Shown here one piece after another: positions 24,316-33,215 of a stretch of DNA of 64,000 nucleotides (the first letter of the stretch is position 1; each line of letters starts with the position of its first letter). Source of the stretch: Martinezella tropici (GTDB lineage Bacteria > Pseudomonadota > Alphaproteobacteria > Rhizobiales > Rhizobiaceae); assembly GCF_003287875.1 (NCBI RefSeq), contig NZ_QMKK01000044.1, forward strand, positions 222,928 through 286,927, written 5' to 3'. The translations under genes and the position numbers were made by a program. Under the pieces are notes generated by a model that did no database searches, was not told the DNA's origin, and worked only from the letters and a program-made list of their open reading frames with translations.

Positions 24316-25032
24316 TCATTGGCCCAAGCGGATACCGCCGTCGCAGATCAGCGTGTGACCGCTGGTGAAGCCGTTGCCGATCAGGAAGGCGATGGCTTCG
24401 GCGATCTCCCGTGGTTTGCCGACACGGCCAACCGGCGTGCGCGCAGCGAAGCCGGCAAAGGTCGGCTCCTTCTGTTCTTCGCTTAGGAAATCCCACCAGG
24501 GGGTATCGACGACGCCAGGAGAAACGCAGTTCACCCGGATGGGCTTGAGTTCGACGGCGAGGATCGGTGCCAAAGCGGCGATGGCGGCATTGATGGCTCC
24601 GAGCCCGGCGGTTCCGGGCATAGCCGCCTGCGCCGACACGGCGGAGACGAAGGTGATGCTGCCCTGTTTCGACAGATAGGGCAGGCAGGCCTGAGCGCAG
24701 GCGAAATGCGCCAAAGTCTTCTGCTCGAAGCCTTTCCTGACATCGGCAAGGTCGACCGTGGCGAAAGGGCCGGCGCCATTGCCGCCACCCAATGCCAGCA
24801 CGAGATGATCGACCGGTCCGATTGTCTGGAAGGCCTCGCCAAGGCGGCCAAAGGCGGCCGCATCCATGGTGACGGTGGCAATATCGTTGTTGAGGTTTTG
24901 CCGAGCTGCCTGGAGTTTGGCGGCATCGCGCCCGGTAATGGTGACGCGATAGCCTTTTTCGAGAAGATGGGCGGCGGTCGCAAGGCCGATACCGGAGGAG
25001 CCGCCGATAATAGCGATGTGTTGAGACGACAT
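24316..25032 (-). CDS. SDR-family protein lacking the catalytic Tyr-Lys pair
   Basis: A 238-residue Rossmann-fold protein. The cofactor motif GGSSGIGLATA is at residues 10-20, and NCVSPGVVDTPWW plus the C-terminal SGHTLICDGG close the domain as in true SDRs. Where YxxxK should lie, the sequence is AGLGAINAAIAALAPILAVEL; aligning on LAVEL puts Leu and Asn in the Tyr and Lys positions. It may bind NAD(P) without ordinary reductase chemistry. The start at 25032 gives MSSQHIAIIGGSSG; upstream codons are non-homologous. It follows the other SDR gene by 43 bp on the same strand, so both may share a transcript. Confidence 0.85.
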   Translation of the reverse strand: MSSQHIAIIGGSSGIGLATAAHLLEKGYRVTITGRDAAKLQAARQNLNNDIATVTMDAAAFGRLGEAFQTIGPVDHLVLALGGGNGAGPFATVDLADVRKGFEQKTLAHFACAQACLPYLSKQGSITFVSAVSAQAAMPGTAGLGAINAAIAALAPILAVELKPIRVNCVSPGVVDTPWWDFLSEEQKEPTFAGFAARTPVGRVGKPREIAEAIAFLIGNGFTSGHTLICDGGIRLGQ

Positions 25033-25075
25033 GCATGTCTCCTTTTGAGGACAGAGAGTGATGGAAGGGTGTGGT

Positions 25076-25894
25076 TCAGGCGGTGCGGGTAAGGCTTTGG
25101 CTGAGTGTTCGCAGGTTCCGGCGCGCGGTTGGGTCATAGGCCTGGGCAATGGCGCGGGATGGGCGCAGTCCGTCGTAATAGAGGCCCGTATGGCCTTCCA
25201 AGCCGCTGCCGACAGCTAGATTGAGTATGGCATCGGCGCCCTGATCGACGGAGCTCAGCGGTGCGACACCCGCCTCACGCACCATGGTCGTGTCCATATA
25301 GGTTGCCGGATGCAGGCAGTTGACGGTGACGGCGGAGCCGGCGAGCTCCTCTGCCAGATCGAAGGTGAAGATGATCTGCGCCAGCTTGCTCTGGCAATAG
25401 GCGCGCACGCCGCTGTAGCCGCGGGTCAGCATGACATCGGAGAAGTCGATGGCTTGCTGACCGACCGAGGAAACATTGACGATGCGGGCGGGAGCGCTTG
25501 CCTTCAAGAGCGGCAGGAGCCGGCGCGTCAGCAGAAAGCCGGCGAGATAGTTCACGGCAAAGCGCAGTTCATGTCCATCGCGGCTCTCCTGGCGTCCACC
25601 GCCGCCGCCACTGGTGCCGATGCCGGCATTGTTGATCAGGACATCCAGGCGCTCATGGTCGCGTTCGACGGCATCGGCAAGCGCGCGGACCTCGTCCAGC
25701 GAGGAGAAGTCGGCGACATAGAAGACTGCATCGCCGCCCTTATCGCGAATGCCGGAGACCACTTCTTCCGCCCGCGCCCGGCTGCGGCCGTGGACCAGCA
25801 CCTTGGCACCGGTCTCCGCCAATCTTTCGGCAACCCGCCGACCGACGCCATCGGTCGAGCCCGTGATCAGGATCGTCTTACCGCTCATATCCAT
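25076..25894 (-). CDS. SDR-family NAD(P)-dependent oxidoreductase
   Basis: A 272-residue classical/extended-type SDR. Cofactor motif TGSTDGVGRRVA, the NNAG motif in DVLINNAGIG, catalytic Ser in VNVSSVGQQ and the pair YCQSK are all present. The insertion before the active site and the C-terminus resemble retinol-dehydrogenase-like bacterial SDRs. The ATG at 25894 has a perfect GGAGG 8 nt upstream, so earlier in-frame ATGs are rejected. It is divergent from an XRE/MmyB regulator with a 101-bp shared promoter region. That arrangement usually means direct control by the regulator. The substrate is unknown. Confidence 0.88.
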   Translation of the reverse strand: MDMSGKTILITGSTDGVGRRVAERLAETGAKVLVHGRSRARAEEVVSGIRDKGGDAVFYVADFSSLDEVRALADAVERDHERLDVLINNAGIGTSGGGGGRQESRDGHELRFAVNYLAGFLLTRRLLPLLKASAPARIVNVSSVGQQAIDFSDVMLTRGYSGVRAYCQSKLAQIIFTFDLAEELAGSAVTVNCLHPATYMDTTMVREAGVAPLSSVDQGADAILNLAVGSGLEGHTGLYYDGLRPSRAIAQAYDPTARRNLRTLSQSLTRTA

Positions 25895-25995
25895 CGCAAC
25901 AGCCTCCATATAGCTTACGCCAAATACTTTGGCAGCTTGCGAAGGCGACAAACAGTTTCGACTTTATCCTAGTATTAATCCTGCTATGATGAGGC

Positions 25996-26859
25996 ATGAC
26001 CATCAATCAAAACCAAACCATCCTCGAGGCCCGGCGTCGTGAATTCGGTGCCTTCCTGCGCTCTCGCCGAGAAAAATTGACCCCGGCAAGTGTCGGGCTT
26101 CCGGCAGGGTTTCGCCGCCGCACGCCTGGGCTCAGGCGCGAGGAGGTGGCGCTGCTCGCCGGCGTCGGCGCCACCTGGTACACATGGCTGGAGCAGGGCC
26201 GCGACGTGCGCGCCTCGGCGGAGGTTCTTTCGGCGCTGGCCGACGCGCTGCGCCTTGATCCCGCCGAACGGCGGCATCTCTTTACGCTGAGCGACCGGCC
26301 GTCGGCGGAGGTTCCCTCGCACGGACCCGAGGATGTGCCGGCCGCGTTGTTGCACATGCTTGCGAGCCTTAAAGGTCAGCCTGCCTATGTTCTCGGCCGG
26401 CGCTGGGATGTGCTGGCCTGGAATGCTGCGGCCGTTGCAATATTCGGCGATTACAGCCGGCTGCAGGGCGATGCGCGCAACAGCATCCATCGGGTTTTCA
26501 CCGATCCCGCCCATCGGCAGCTATTGGTCGATTGGGAGATCGTGGCGGCGAATTCGCTGGCGATGTTTCGTGCCGACAGTGCCCGTTATGCCGGCGATCC
26601 GGATTTCGAGCGGCTGATCGCCGCCTTGACGCAGGCAAGCCCGGAATTTCGTGTTTGGTGGCCGAGGCAGGATGTGCTGCGGCCGCTGACCGGTCACAAG
26701 CGTCTGCGCCATCCCGAAGGTGGCCTTATGACATTCGAATATACCGCGCTTGCCGTGATGGATCGGGTTGATATGAAGCTGGTGGTCTACACGCCACTCG
26801 ACGAGGATGGATCGAGCGACAGGCTGGAGCAACTGTTGGGCCGAGTTGGCGTGGCATAA
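25996..26859 (+). CDS. XRE-family regulator with MmyB-like ligand-binding domain
   Basis: A 287-residue regulator. The N-terminal HTH (about residues 13-95) contains LRSRREKLTP, RRTPGLRREEVALLAGVGATWYTWLEQGR and a second helix pair through LDPAERRHLF. The C-terminal MmyB-like PAS-type domain (about 115-280) has the typical LGRRWDVLAWNAAAVAIFGDY and RHPEGGLMTFEYTAL stretches. In the family, this domain binds a fatty-acid-like ligand. It is divergent from the SDR gene at 25076, which is its likely target. Confidence 0.9.
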   Translation: MTINQNQTILEARRREFGAFLRSRREKLTPASVGLPAGFRRRTPGLRREEVALLAGVGATWYTWLEQGRDVRASAEVLSALADALRLDPAERRHLFTLSDRPSAEVPSHGPEDVPAALLHMLASLKGQPAYVLGRRWDVLAWNAAAVAIFGDYSRLQGDARNSIHRVFTDPAHRQLLVDWEIVAANSLAMFRADSARYAGDPDFERLIAALTQASPEFRVWWPRQDVLRPLTGHKRLRHPEGGLMTFEYTALAVMDRVDMKLVVYTPLDEDGSSDRLEQLLGRVGVA

Positions 26860-26898
26860 CCCTTCGGCTTCCATCGAGCACAGCCATTACTCCGCTTT

Positions 26899-27228
26899 TC
26901 AACCTTCCAAATCGCTTTTCAGCCGATCGAGGATAGTGAGCGCATGGCCGGCATAAGCACTGATCCAGCGATCGTGGATCTGCTTGATCGGCAAGCTGTT
27001 CAGATGGTTCCAACGCTCGCGTCCTTCCTTTTTGGCGATCACGAGGTCTGCATCTTCAAGCACCTTCAGATGCTGCATTACGGTGCAGCGGTCCATATCC
27101 GTAAAAGCCTCGCAGAGCATGCCAGTCGTTCGCGGCGCATCCTTGAGCATATCCAAAATTTCGCGCCGGCGACGATGCGCAAGGGCCTTGAAGATGAGGT
27201 CGCTATGCTTCCGGCTTGCCCGCGCCAA
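26899..27228 (-). CDS. ArsR-type winged-helix regulator
   Basis: About 109 residues of an ArsR-like HTH: HSDLIFKALAHRRRREILDMLKDAP, then the recognition region TGMLCEAFTDMDRCTVMQHLKVLEDADLVIAKKEGRE. The metal-binding ELCVCDL motif is absent, so it is not a metal sensor of the classical kind. The start is uncertain: the open frame continues to a TTG at 27444 through sequence with poor coding character, and no in-frame ATG lies before the domain. I use a TTG at 27228. It is divergent from lpiA, so it might regulate it, but no operator was found. Confidence 0.72.
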   Translation of the reverse strand: MARASRKHSDLIFKALAHRRRREILDMLKDAPRTTGMLCEAFTDMDRCTVMQHLKVLEDADLVIAKKEGRERWNHLNSLPIKQIHDRWISAYAGHALTILDRLKSDLEG

Positions 27229-27642
27229 TCCTTGCTGGCGGCCGGTTTCATTTTTGCCTGGCTGAAGCCGCAGACGGGAATCTTGCCGAGCGACCCCGGC
27301 TCGGACGGTCTGTCGGGTGAGGCAATCCGAGTAGGTGGTACCGGCAGGTGACCGCGTCGCAGATTCCTGATAGGGAGCAGCATGCGGGGGAGTGGGAAGA
27401 TCACTTTTGTGTGTGGATAAGCTTAAAAGCCGGGTGAATGACAAAATCCTTTAAATAATAACAGATTCATTGGTGGCGGAACGGGGCCTGCGCCAAAATT
27501 GCCTAAATTCAGAACGATGGGAGCGCGCGTCATACCGGGCCTGCTGAAAGAAGCGTATGCGGCAACACGAAGACACACTGCCGGTGTTACTGGATGTTCC
27601 CGATAATCAGGACCGGCAAAGGTCATTATAAACAGGTAGAAG

Positions 27643-30252
27643 ATGTCGAGCCCAATCGATCTGGAAAATGCCGATGAGGAATTGGAAGAGCGTGGCGGTT
27701 TCGTCGGTCTGTTGAACCGCTATCGCGCGCTGATCGTCGCCCTTCTCACCGTCGCCGTCTTCTGCATCGCCGCCTATGCGATCTACGATCTGACCAATGA
27801 GGTGCGCTATGACGACGTCGTTCACGCCCTGACGACGACCAAGATCTCTTCGGTACTGCTCGCACTGCTGTTCACCGGCCTGAGTTTCGCTTCCCTGATC
27901 TTCTACGACCAGAACGCGCTTGAATATATCGGCAAGCGGCTGCCGTTCCCGCATGTGGCGCTGACCTCCTTCAGCGCCTACGCGGTCGGCAATACCGCCG
28001 GTTTCGGCGCGCTCAGCGCCGGTGCGATCCGCTATCGCGCCTATACCCGGCTCGGCCTCTCGCCAGATGACATCACCCGCGTCATCGCCTTCGTCACGCT
28101 TGCCTTCGGTCTCGGACTGGCCGCCGTCGGTTCGATCGCGTTGCTTGTCATCGCCGATGAGATCGGCCCGTTGATCAATGTCAGTGGATTGTGGCTGCGG
28201 CTGGTCGCCATTGCCATCCTCGCCGCACTTGCTTTCGTCGTCTATGCCGGCCGCAATGGTCGCGAGGTGCGCATCGGGCCGATCGCCGTCCGCCTGCCGG
28301 ATTCGCGGACCTGGTCGCGGCAATTCCTCGTCACCGCTTTCGATATCGCCGCATCGGCCTCCGTGCTCTATGTGCTGCTGCCGGAATCCTCGATCGGTTG
28401 GCCCGGCTTCTTCGCCATCTATGCCATTGCCGTCGGACTTGGCGTGCTCAGCCATGTCCCGGCCGGCTTCGGTATTTTCGAAACGATCATCATCGCCTGG
28501 CTCGGCAGCTCGGTGAACGAAGATGCGGTGCTGGGTTCACTGGTCCTCTATCGCGTCATCTACAACGTCATACCGCTCGTCATCGCGATTGCCGCGATCT
28601 CCGTGGCGGAGCTGCGCCGCTTCGTCGATCATCCCGTCGCGTCGAGCATGCGCCGCATCGGCGCCCGTCTCATGCCCCAGCTGCTGTCTGCTTTTGCGCT
28701 GCTGCTCGGCATGATGCTGGTCTTTTCGAGCGTGACGCCGACGCCGGACCAGAACCTGATCGTGCTTTCCGACTATCTGCCGCTATCGCTCGTCGAAAGC
28801 GCGCATTTCCTCTCGAGCCTTCTCGGGCTTGCGATCATCGTCGCGGCGCGCGGCCTCAGCCAGCGTCTCGACGGCGCCTGGTGGGTCGCGATCTTTTCGG
28901 CGCTGCTGGCGCTGTTCTTCTCGCTGTTGAAGGCGATCGCCATCGTCGAGGCCGGGCTGCTCGCCTTCTTCGTTTTCAGCCTCATGGTCAGCCGCCGCCT
29001 ATTCAGCCGGCCCGCTTCATTGCTCAACCAGACGCTTACCGCCGGATGGCTGACGGCGATTGCCGTCATCTGCATCGGCGCCATTGTCGTGCTGTTCTTC
29101 GTCTATCGCGATGTCGGATACAGCAACGAGCTCTGGTGGCAGTTCGAATTTGCCGACGAGGCGCCGCGCGGCCTTCGCGCAGCGCTCGGCATTTCCATCC
29201 TCTCCTCGGCGATCGCGATCTTCAGCCTGCTGCGTCCCGCGACAAAGCGCCTGGAGCCTGTAACCGACGATGCGGTGACGCGCGCCGTCGAAATCGTTCG
29301 CAAGCAAGGCGTGGCCGACGCCAATCTGGTGCGCATGGGCGACAAGAGCATCATGTTCTCTGAAAAGGGCGATGCTTTCATCATGTATGGCAAGCAGGGC
29401 CGCTCCTGGATCGCACTGTTCGATCCGGTCGGTCCGCGCCAGGCGCTGCCCGATCTCATCTGGCGCTTCGTCGAGGCTGCGCGAGCCGCAGGATGCCGTT
29501 CGGTATTCTACCAGATTTCGCCGGCGCTTCTGTCCTATTGTGCGGATGCCGGTTTGCGTGCCTTCAAGCTCGGCGAACTGGCCGTGGTCAACCTTGCCAA
29601 TTTCGAACTGAAAGGCGGCAAATGGGCCAACCTCAGGCAAACCGCGAGCCGCGCGGTCCGCGACGGACTAGAATTTGCCGTTATCGAGCCTCAGGATATA
29701 CCTGCAGTCATGGATGAGCTTGCCCATGTGTCGGACACATGGCTTGCCGATCACAATGCCAAGGAAAAGAGCTTTTCGCTTGGCGCGTTCGACCCGGATT
29801 ATGTGTGCTCGCAGCCGGTCGGCGTGTTGAAGAAGGATGGTAAGATCGTCGCTTTTGCGAATATCCTGATGACGGAGACCAAGGAAGAGGGATCCGTCGA
29901 CCTGATGCGTTTTTCGCCCGATGCCCCGAAGGGTTCGATGGACTTTCTGTTCGTGCAGATTCTCGAATATCTCAAGGAGCAGGGCTTTCAGCGTTTCAAC
30001 CTCGGCATGGCACCGCTGTCGGGCATGTCGAGACGGGAATCGGCGCCGGTTTGGGACAGGGTCGGAGGGACTGTCTTCGAGCATGGCGAGCGTTTCTACA
30101 ACTTCAAGGGGCTTCGTGCCTTCAAATCCAAGTTCCATCCTGAATGGCAGCCGCGCTACCTGGCTGTTTCGGGAGGTGTCAGTCCAATGATCGCGTTGAT
30201 GGATGCCACATTCCTCATCGGAGGCGGACTTAAGGGGGTCGTGAGGAAATGA
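27643..30252 (+). CDS. lpiA: Lysyl-phosphatidylglycerol synthetase/flippase LpiA (MprF family)
   Basis: An 869-residue integral membrane enzyme. The first about 510 residues are 12 or more hydrophobic segments forming the flippase, with family blocks VGNTAGFGALSAGAIRYRAYTRLG and SHVPAGFGIFETIII. The cytosolic C-terminal DUF2156 domain (about 540-860) includes KGDAFIMYGKQGRSWIALFDPVG and FNLGMAPLSGM and transfers lysine from Lys-tRNA to phosphatidylglycerol. In rhizobia, lpiA is acid-inducible and protects against cationic peptides. It overlaps acvB by 4 bp (ATGA), so the pair is an operon. Confidence 0.93.
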   Translation: MSSPIDLENADEELEERGGFVGLLNRYRALIVALLTVAVFCIAAYAIYDLTNEVRYDDVVHALTTTKISSVLLALLFTGLSFASLIFYDQNALEYIGKRLPFPHVALTSFSAYAVGNTAGFGALSAGAIRYRAYTRLGLSPDDITRVIAFVTLAFGLGLAAVGSIALLVIADEIGPLINVSGLWLRLVAIAILAALAFVVYAGRNGREVRIGPIAVRLPDSRTWSRQFLVTAFDIAASASVLYVLLPESSIGWPGFFAIYAIAVGLGVLSHVPAGFGIFETIIIAWLGSSVNEDAVLGSLVLYRVIYNVIPLVIAIAAISVAELRRFVDHPVASSMRRIGARLMPQLLSAFALLLGMMLVFSSVTPTPDQNLIVLSDYLPLSLVESAHFLSSLLGLAIIVAARGLSQRLDGAWWVAIFSALLALFFSLLKAIAIVEAGLLAFFVFSLMVSRRLFSRPASLLNQTLTAGWLTAIAVICIGAIVVLFFVYRDVGYSNELWWQFEFADEAPRGLRAALGISILSSAIAIFSLLRPATKRLEPVTDDAVTRAVEIVRKQGVADANLVRMGDKSIMFSEKGDAFIMYGKQGRSWIALFDPVGPRQALPDLIWRFVEAARAAGCRSVFYQISPALLSYCADAGLRAFKLGELAVVNLANFELKGGKWANLRQTASRAVRDGLEFAVIEPQDIPAVMDELAHVSDTWLADHNAKEKSFSLGAFDPDYVCSQPVGVLKKDGKIVAFANILMTETKEEGSVDLMRFSPDAPKGSMDFLFVQILEYLKEQGFQRFNLGMAPLSGMSRRESAPVWDRVGGTVFEHGERFYNFKGLRAFKSKFHPEWQPRYLAVSGGVSPMIALMDATFLIGGGLKGVVRK

Positions 30253-31646
30253 TCTTGAAATACGCAATGTCGTTGGCTTTCGCCGGCATGGTGTCGCTGA
30301 GCCTTCTGGTATCGGGGCCGGCGCGCGCTGAGGCCGACGATGCCAAATATGATCTGGGCATGATCCCCGCGCCGCATATCATGCGTCCGCAAGGTAAGGT
30401 TACGAGCGAAGTCGTTCTGATTTCCGACCTTGCCGGCTGGAGCGACAAGGAAAAGGCGGTCGCCGACAAGCTCGTTGCCAACGGCACGCTGGTCATCGGC
30501 ATCGATTATCCGTCCTTTCTGGCTTCGCTCAACAAATACGACGTCAGCCAGAACGACGGCTGCATCTATATCGTCGCGGATTTGGAATCGCTGAGCCAGC
30601 AGGTGCAGCGCTCCTTTGCCGACAGTACCTATCAGCTGCCCATCATTGCCGGCGTCGGCTCAGGCGGCGCCATGGCGCTGACCATTGCCGCCCAGACGCC
30701 GGATGCGACGATCGCCGGCACGCTGGCCGTCGATCCGACCGCCGGCATCGGTCTGAAACAGGAGCTCTGCACGCCGGCCGAGAAGAAGACCGATGGCGAC
30801 ATGGTGTCCTTCGGCCTGCAGGAAGGTGCGCTGCCCAACCCGATCCTCGTGACCTTCACGCCGAATGCACCGAAGGATGGACGCGACCATATCGAGGAGA
30901 TCCAGAAGGAACATCCCGAGGTCCAGTCGACGGATTCGGGCAATGGCGATACCTATGCGACGCTCGAGGCTTCGCTTGCCGATCTGATGAAATCGATCGA
31001 CAGCTCCAAATCGCCGCTTGGCCTTCCCCTCGATGTCATGGAAACGACGCCGACCGAAGATACGCTTGCGATCGTCTATTCGGGCGATGGCGGCTGGCGC
31101 GATATCGACAAGGAGGTCGGCAGCTATCTGCAGGATCAGGGCATCCCCGTCGTGGGCGTCGACTCGCTGCACTACTTCTGGTCGGAGCGGGATCCGCAAC
31201 AGACGGCCGATGATCTTGCCCGCATCATCGATTTCTACACCAAGCGCTTCAAGGTCAAGCACGTGGTGCTGGTGGGCTATTCCTTCGGCGCCGATGTATT
31301 GCCGGCGAGCTATAACCGCCTGAAACAGGCCGAAAAGGACAAGATCGTCCAGATGTCGCTGCTTTCTCTGTCACAGAAGGTCGACTATGTGATCTCGGTC
31401 ATGGGTTGGCTCGGCGCTTCGAGCCAGGGCAAGGGCGGCGATCCCGTCAACGACCTCAAGTCCGTCAATCCGAAGATGGTACAGTGCGTCTACGGCAAGG
31501 ACGACGACGAGGATGTCGCATGCCCGCTGTTGAAGGGCACCGGCGCCGAAGTCATCGCCATGGATGGCGGTCATCATTTCGATGACGACTACGAGGCCCT
31601 GGCGAACCATATCATCAACGGCCTGAAGAGCCGCCTCGGCGAGTAG
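30249..31646 (+). CDS. acvB: AcvB/VirJ (AtvA) periplasmic lysyl-PG-linked hydrolase
   Basis: A 465-residue secreted protein with a signal peptide cleaved near ARA-EADDA (residues 1-27). It has two tandem VirJ-like alpha/beta-hydrolase units. The first has GVGSGGAMAL. The second has a clear nucleophile elbow GYSFGAD at about residue 343 and a C-terminal histidine in DGGHHFDDDY. The Agrobacterium homologue is required for virulence and has been linked to breakdown of lysyl-phosphatidylglycerol; the R. tropici homologue AtvA is needed for acid tolerance. The 4-bp overlap with lpiA fits synthesis and turnover of the same lipid being made together. Confidence 0.92.
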   Translation: MILKYAMSLAFAGMVSLSLLVSGPARAEADDAKYDLGMIPAPHIMRPQGKVTSEVVLISDLAGWSDKEKAVADKLVANGTLVIGIDYPSFLASLNKYDVSQNDGCIYIVADLESLSQQVQRSFADSTYQLPIIAGVGSGGAMALTIAAQTPDATIAGTLAVDPTAGIGLKQELCTPAEKKTDGDMVSFGLQEGALPNPILVTFTPNAPKDGRDHIEEIQKEHPEVQSTDSGNGDTYATLEASLADLMKSIDSSKSPLGLPLDVMETTPTEDTLAIVYSGDGGWRDIDKEVGSYLQDQGIPVVGVDSLHYFWSERDPQQTADDLARIIDFYTKRFKVKHVVLVGYSFGADVLPASYNRLKQAEKDKIVQMSLLSLSQKVDYVISVMGWLGASSQGKGGDPVNDLKSVNPKMVQCVYGKDDDEDVACPLLKGTGAEVIAMDGGHHFDDDYEALANHIINGLKSRLGE

Positions 31647-31653
31647 CATTCAT

Positions 31654-31683
31654 GACGCGCGGCATGCTTGCTTGCCGCGCGTC
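31654..31683 (+). terminator. hairpin after acvB, possible terminator
   Basis: A perfect 11-bp stem (GACGCGCGGCA/TGCCGCGCGTC) with an 8-nt loop, 8 bp after the acvB stop. No T-tract follows, so it may instead stabilise the 3' end of the mRNA. Confidence 0.5.
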
Positions 31684-31844
31684 CCATCCTGTTCCTTCCC
31701 GTTACCGCAGGCAGATGCCTTTTCCTGGATGCTCGGCGCAGCATTTGTTTGCTTCTTGCCGCGGCTGCCGCTAGTCGGAAGGATACATAGCATGAGTGCC
31801 GGTTTCACGCCGCCGCTCGCCGTCACATCCAGAAAGGTCCATCC

Positions 31845-32519
31845 TTGTCCGCTGCATCGTCCTCCGCCTTCACCAAGACCTATTCCGGTTTCCTGTTCGA
31901 CATGGACGGCACGATCATCAATTCGATTGCTGCTGCAGAGCGTGTCTGGGGCAATTGGGCACGCGGCCAGGGTCTTGATGTCGAGAAGTTCATGCCGACC
32001 ATGCATGGCAAGCGCGGGGTCGATACCATCGGCCAATTGAATCTGCCTGGCGTCGATCCGATCGCGGAGGCGCTGAAGATCACCGAAGCCGAGATCGCCG
32101 ATGTCGAGGGTGTCATCGCACTGCCGGGCGCCGTCGATTTCCTTGCATCACTGCCGCCGGAGCGCTGGGCGATCGTTACCTCGTCGCCCTATCGGCTGGC
32201 GCTGGCGCGGCTGGACGCGGCCGGGATCCCGGTTCCGCGCTTCATGGTTACCGCCGAAGACGTGAAGGTCGGCAAGCCCGATCCGCAGGGCTATATTCTC
32301 GGCGCGCAGCGCCTTGGCCTCAGCCCATCGGAGTGCCTGGTGTTTGAAGACGTCTTGGCCGGCGTCAAGGCGGGCGAAGCGGCCGGTGCCGATGTGGTGG
32401 TCATCACCGCCACGCATTCGCATCCGATCGAGACCGGTCATACGACGCTGCAGAACTATGAGAATGTTCGCGCGCATGTGGACGGCGACAGAAAATTGTC
32501 GATCATCCGCAAGGACTGA
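31845..32519 (+). CDS. HAD-superfamily phosphatase (HAD-IA)
   Basis: A 224-residue HAD hydrolase. Motif I is FDMDGTIINS with both aspartates, a helical cap follows (residues about 30-90), motif II is IVTSSP, motif III is the lysine in VKVGKPDPQGY and motif IV is VFEDVLAGVKAG. All are intact, so it is an active phosphatase, probably on sugar or polyol phosphates such as glycerol-3-phosphate or 2-deoxyglucose-6-phosphate. The start must be the TTG at 31845 (AAAGG 8 nt upstream), since the only Met before motif I is inside motif I itself. Confidence 0.85.
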   Translation: MSAASSSAFTKTYSGFLFDMDGTIINSIAAAERVWGNWARGQGLDVEKFMPTMHGKRGVDTIGQLNLPGVDPIAEALKITEAEIADVEGVIALPGAVDFLASLPPERWAIVTSSPYRLALARLDAAGIPVPRFMVTAEDVKVGKPDPQGYILGAQRLGLSPSECLVFEDVLAGVKAGEAAGADVVVITATHSHPIETGHTTLQNYENVRAHVDGDRKLSIIRKD

Positions 32520-32624
32520 AAGAGCTGACTTCCTTCTGCTACGGCTGGATGTCGCTTTCGCGCTTTGCAACGGGCGGCCGGCTCATTATGTTTTCGCGAT
32601 ATCATAGATACTTGCGAAGATCCG

Positions 32625-33212
32625 ATGAGCCCCAAAGAGCTGAAAGCCCGATACCGTAACGAATGCCTGGCGGCGCGCGATGCCATTCCGGCCGATGAGC
32701 GCATCGAAAAAGGCCTTGCCATGCTTGCCCATGGCGGCGATGTCATCGATGTCGAACCGGGGACCGTTGTCTCCGGCTTTCTGCCAATCCGCTCCGAAGT
32801 GGATATAAGGCCGCTGATGGCGCGGCTGCGGGAACGTGGTGCACGGCTTTGCGTGCCCGTCATCCTCGACCGCAACACGATCGTCTTCCGGGAGCTTGTC
32901 GCGGATGCGCCGCTGGTTCCCGTCGGATTCGGGACTTTCGGCCCGGGTCCCGATGCGGCGGTGTTCGATCCCGATGTCATGCTCGTGCCGCTTTCGGCCT
33001 TTGACAGAAGCGGGCATCGCATTGGTTATGGGGCGGGCCATTACGATCGCGCTATCGAGCGCTTGCATCAAAAAGGCTTGAATCCCCAGCTGATCGGCAT
33101 TGCATTCGATTGCCAAGAAGTGCCATCAGTACCGGCTGAGCCGCATGATGTCCGTCTTGACGCGATTTTGACCGAGAGCGGACTCAATTTCGTTTCGGAA
33201 GTGATTGGATAG
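32625..33212 (+). CDS. ygfA: 5-formyltetrahydrofolate cyclo-ligase
   Basis: A 195-residue enzyme converting 5-formyl-THF to 5,10-methenyl-THF with ATP. It shows KARYRNECLAARDAIPADER at the N-terminus, the substrate loop FLPIRSEVDIRPLM and the diagnostic C-terminal VPLSAFDRSGHRIGYGAGHYDRAI. The start at 32625 gives MSPKELKARYR; 60 bp of upstream frame is non-homologous. In most proteobacteria this gene directly follows 6S RNA; here an 11-kb segment separates them. The next gene starts 3 bp downstream. Confidence 0.93.
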   Translation: MSPKELKARYRNECLAARDAIPADERIEKGLAMLAHGGDVIDVEPGTVVSGFLPIRSEVDIRPLMARLRERGARLCVPVILDRNTIVFRELVADAPLVPVGFGTFGPGPDAAVFDPDVMLVPLSAFDRSGHRIGYGAGHYDRAIERLHQKGLNPQLIGIAFDCQEVPSVPAEPHDVRLDAILTESGLNFVSEVIG

Positions 33213-33215
33213 CGA

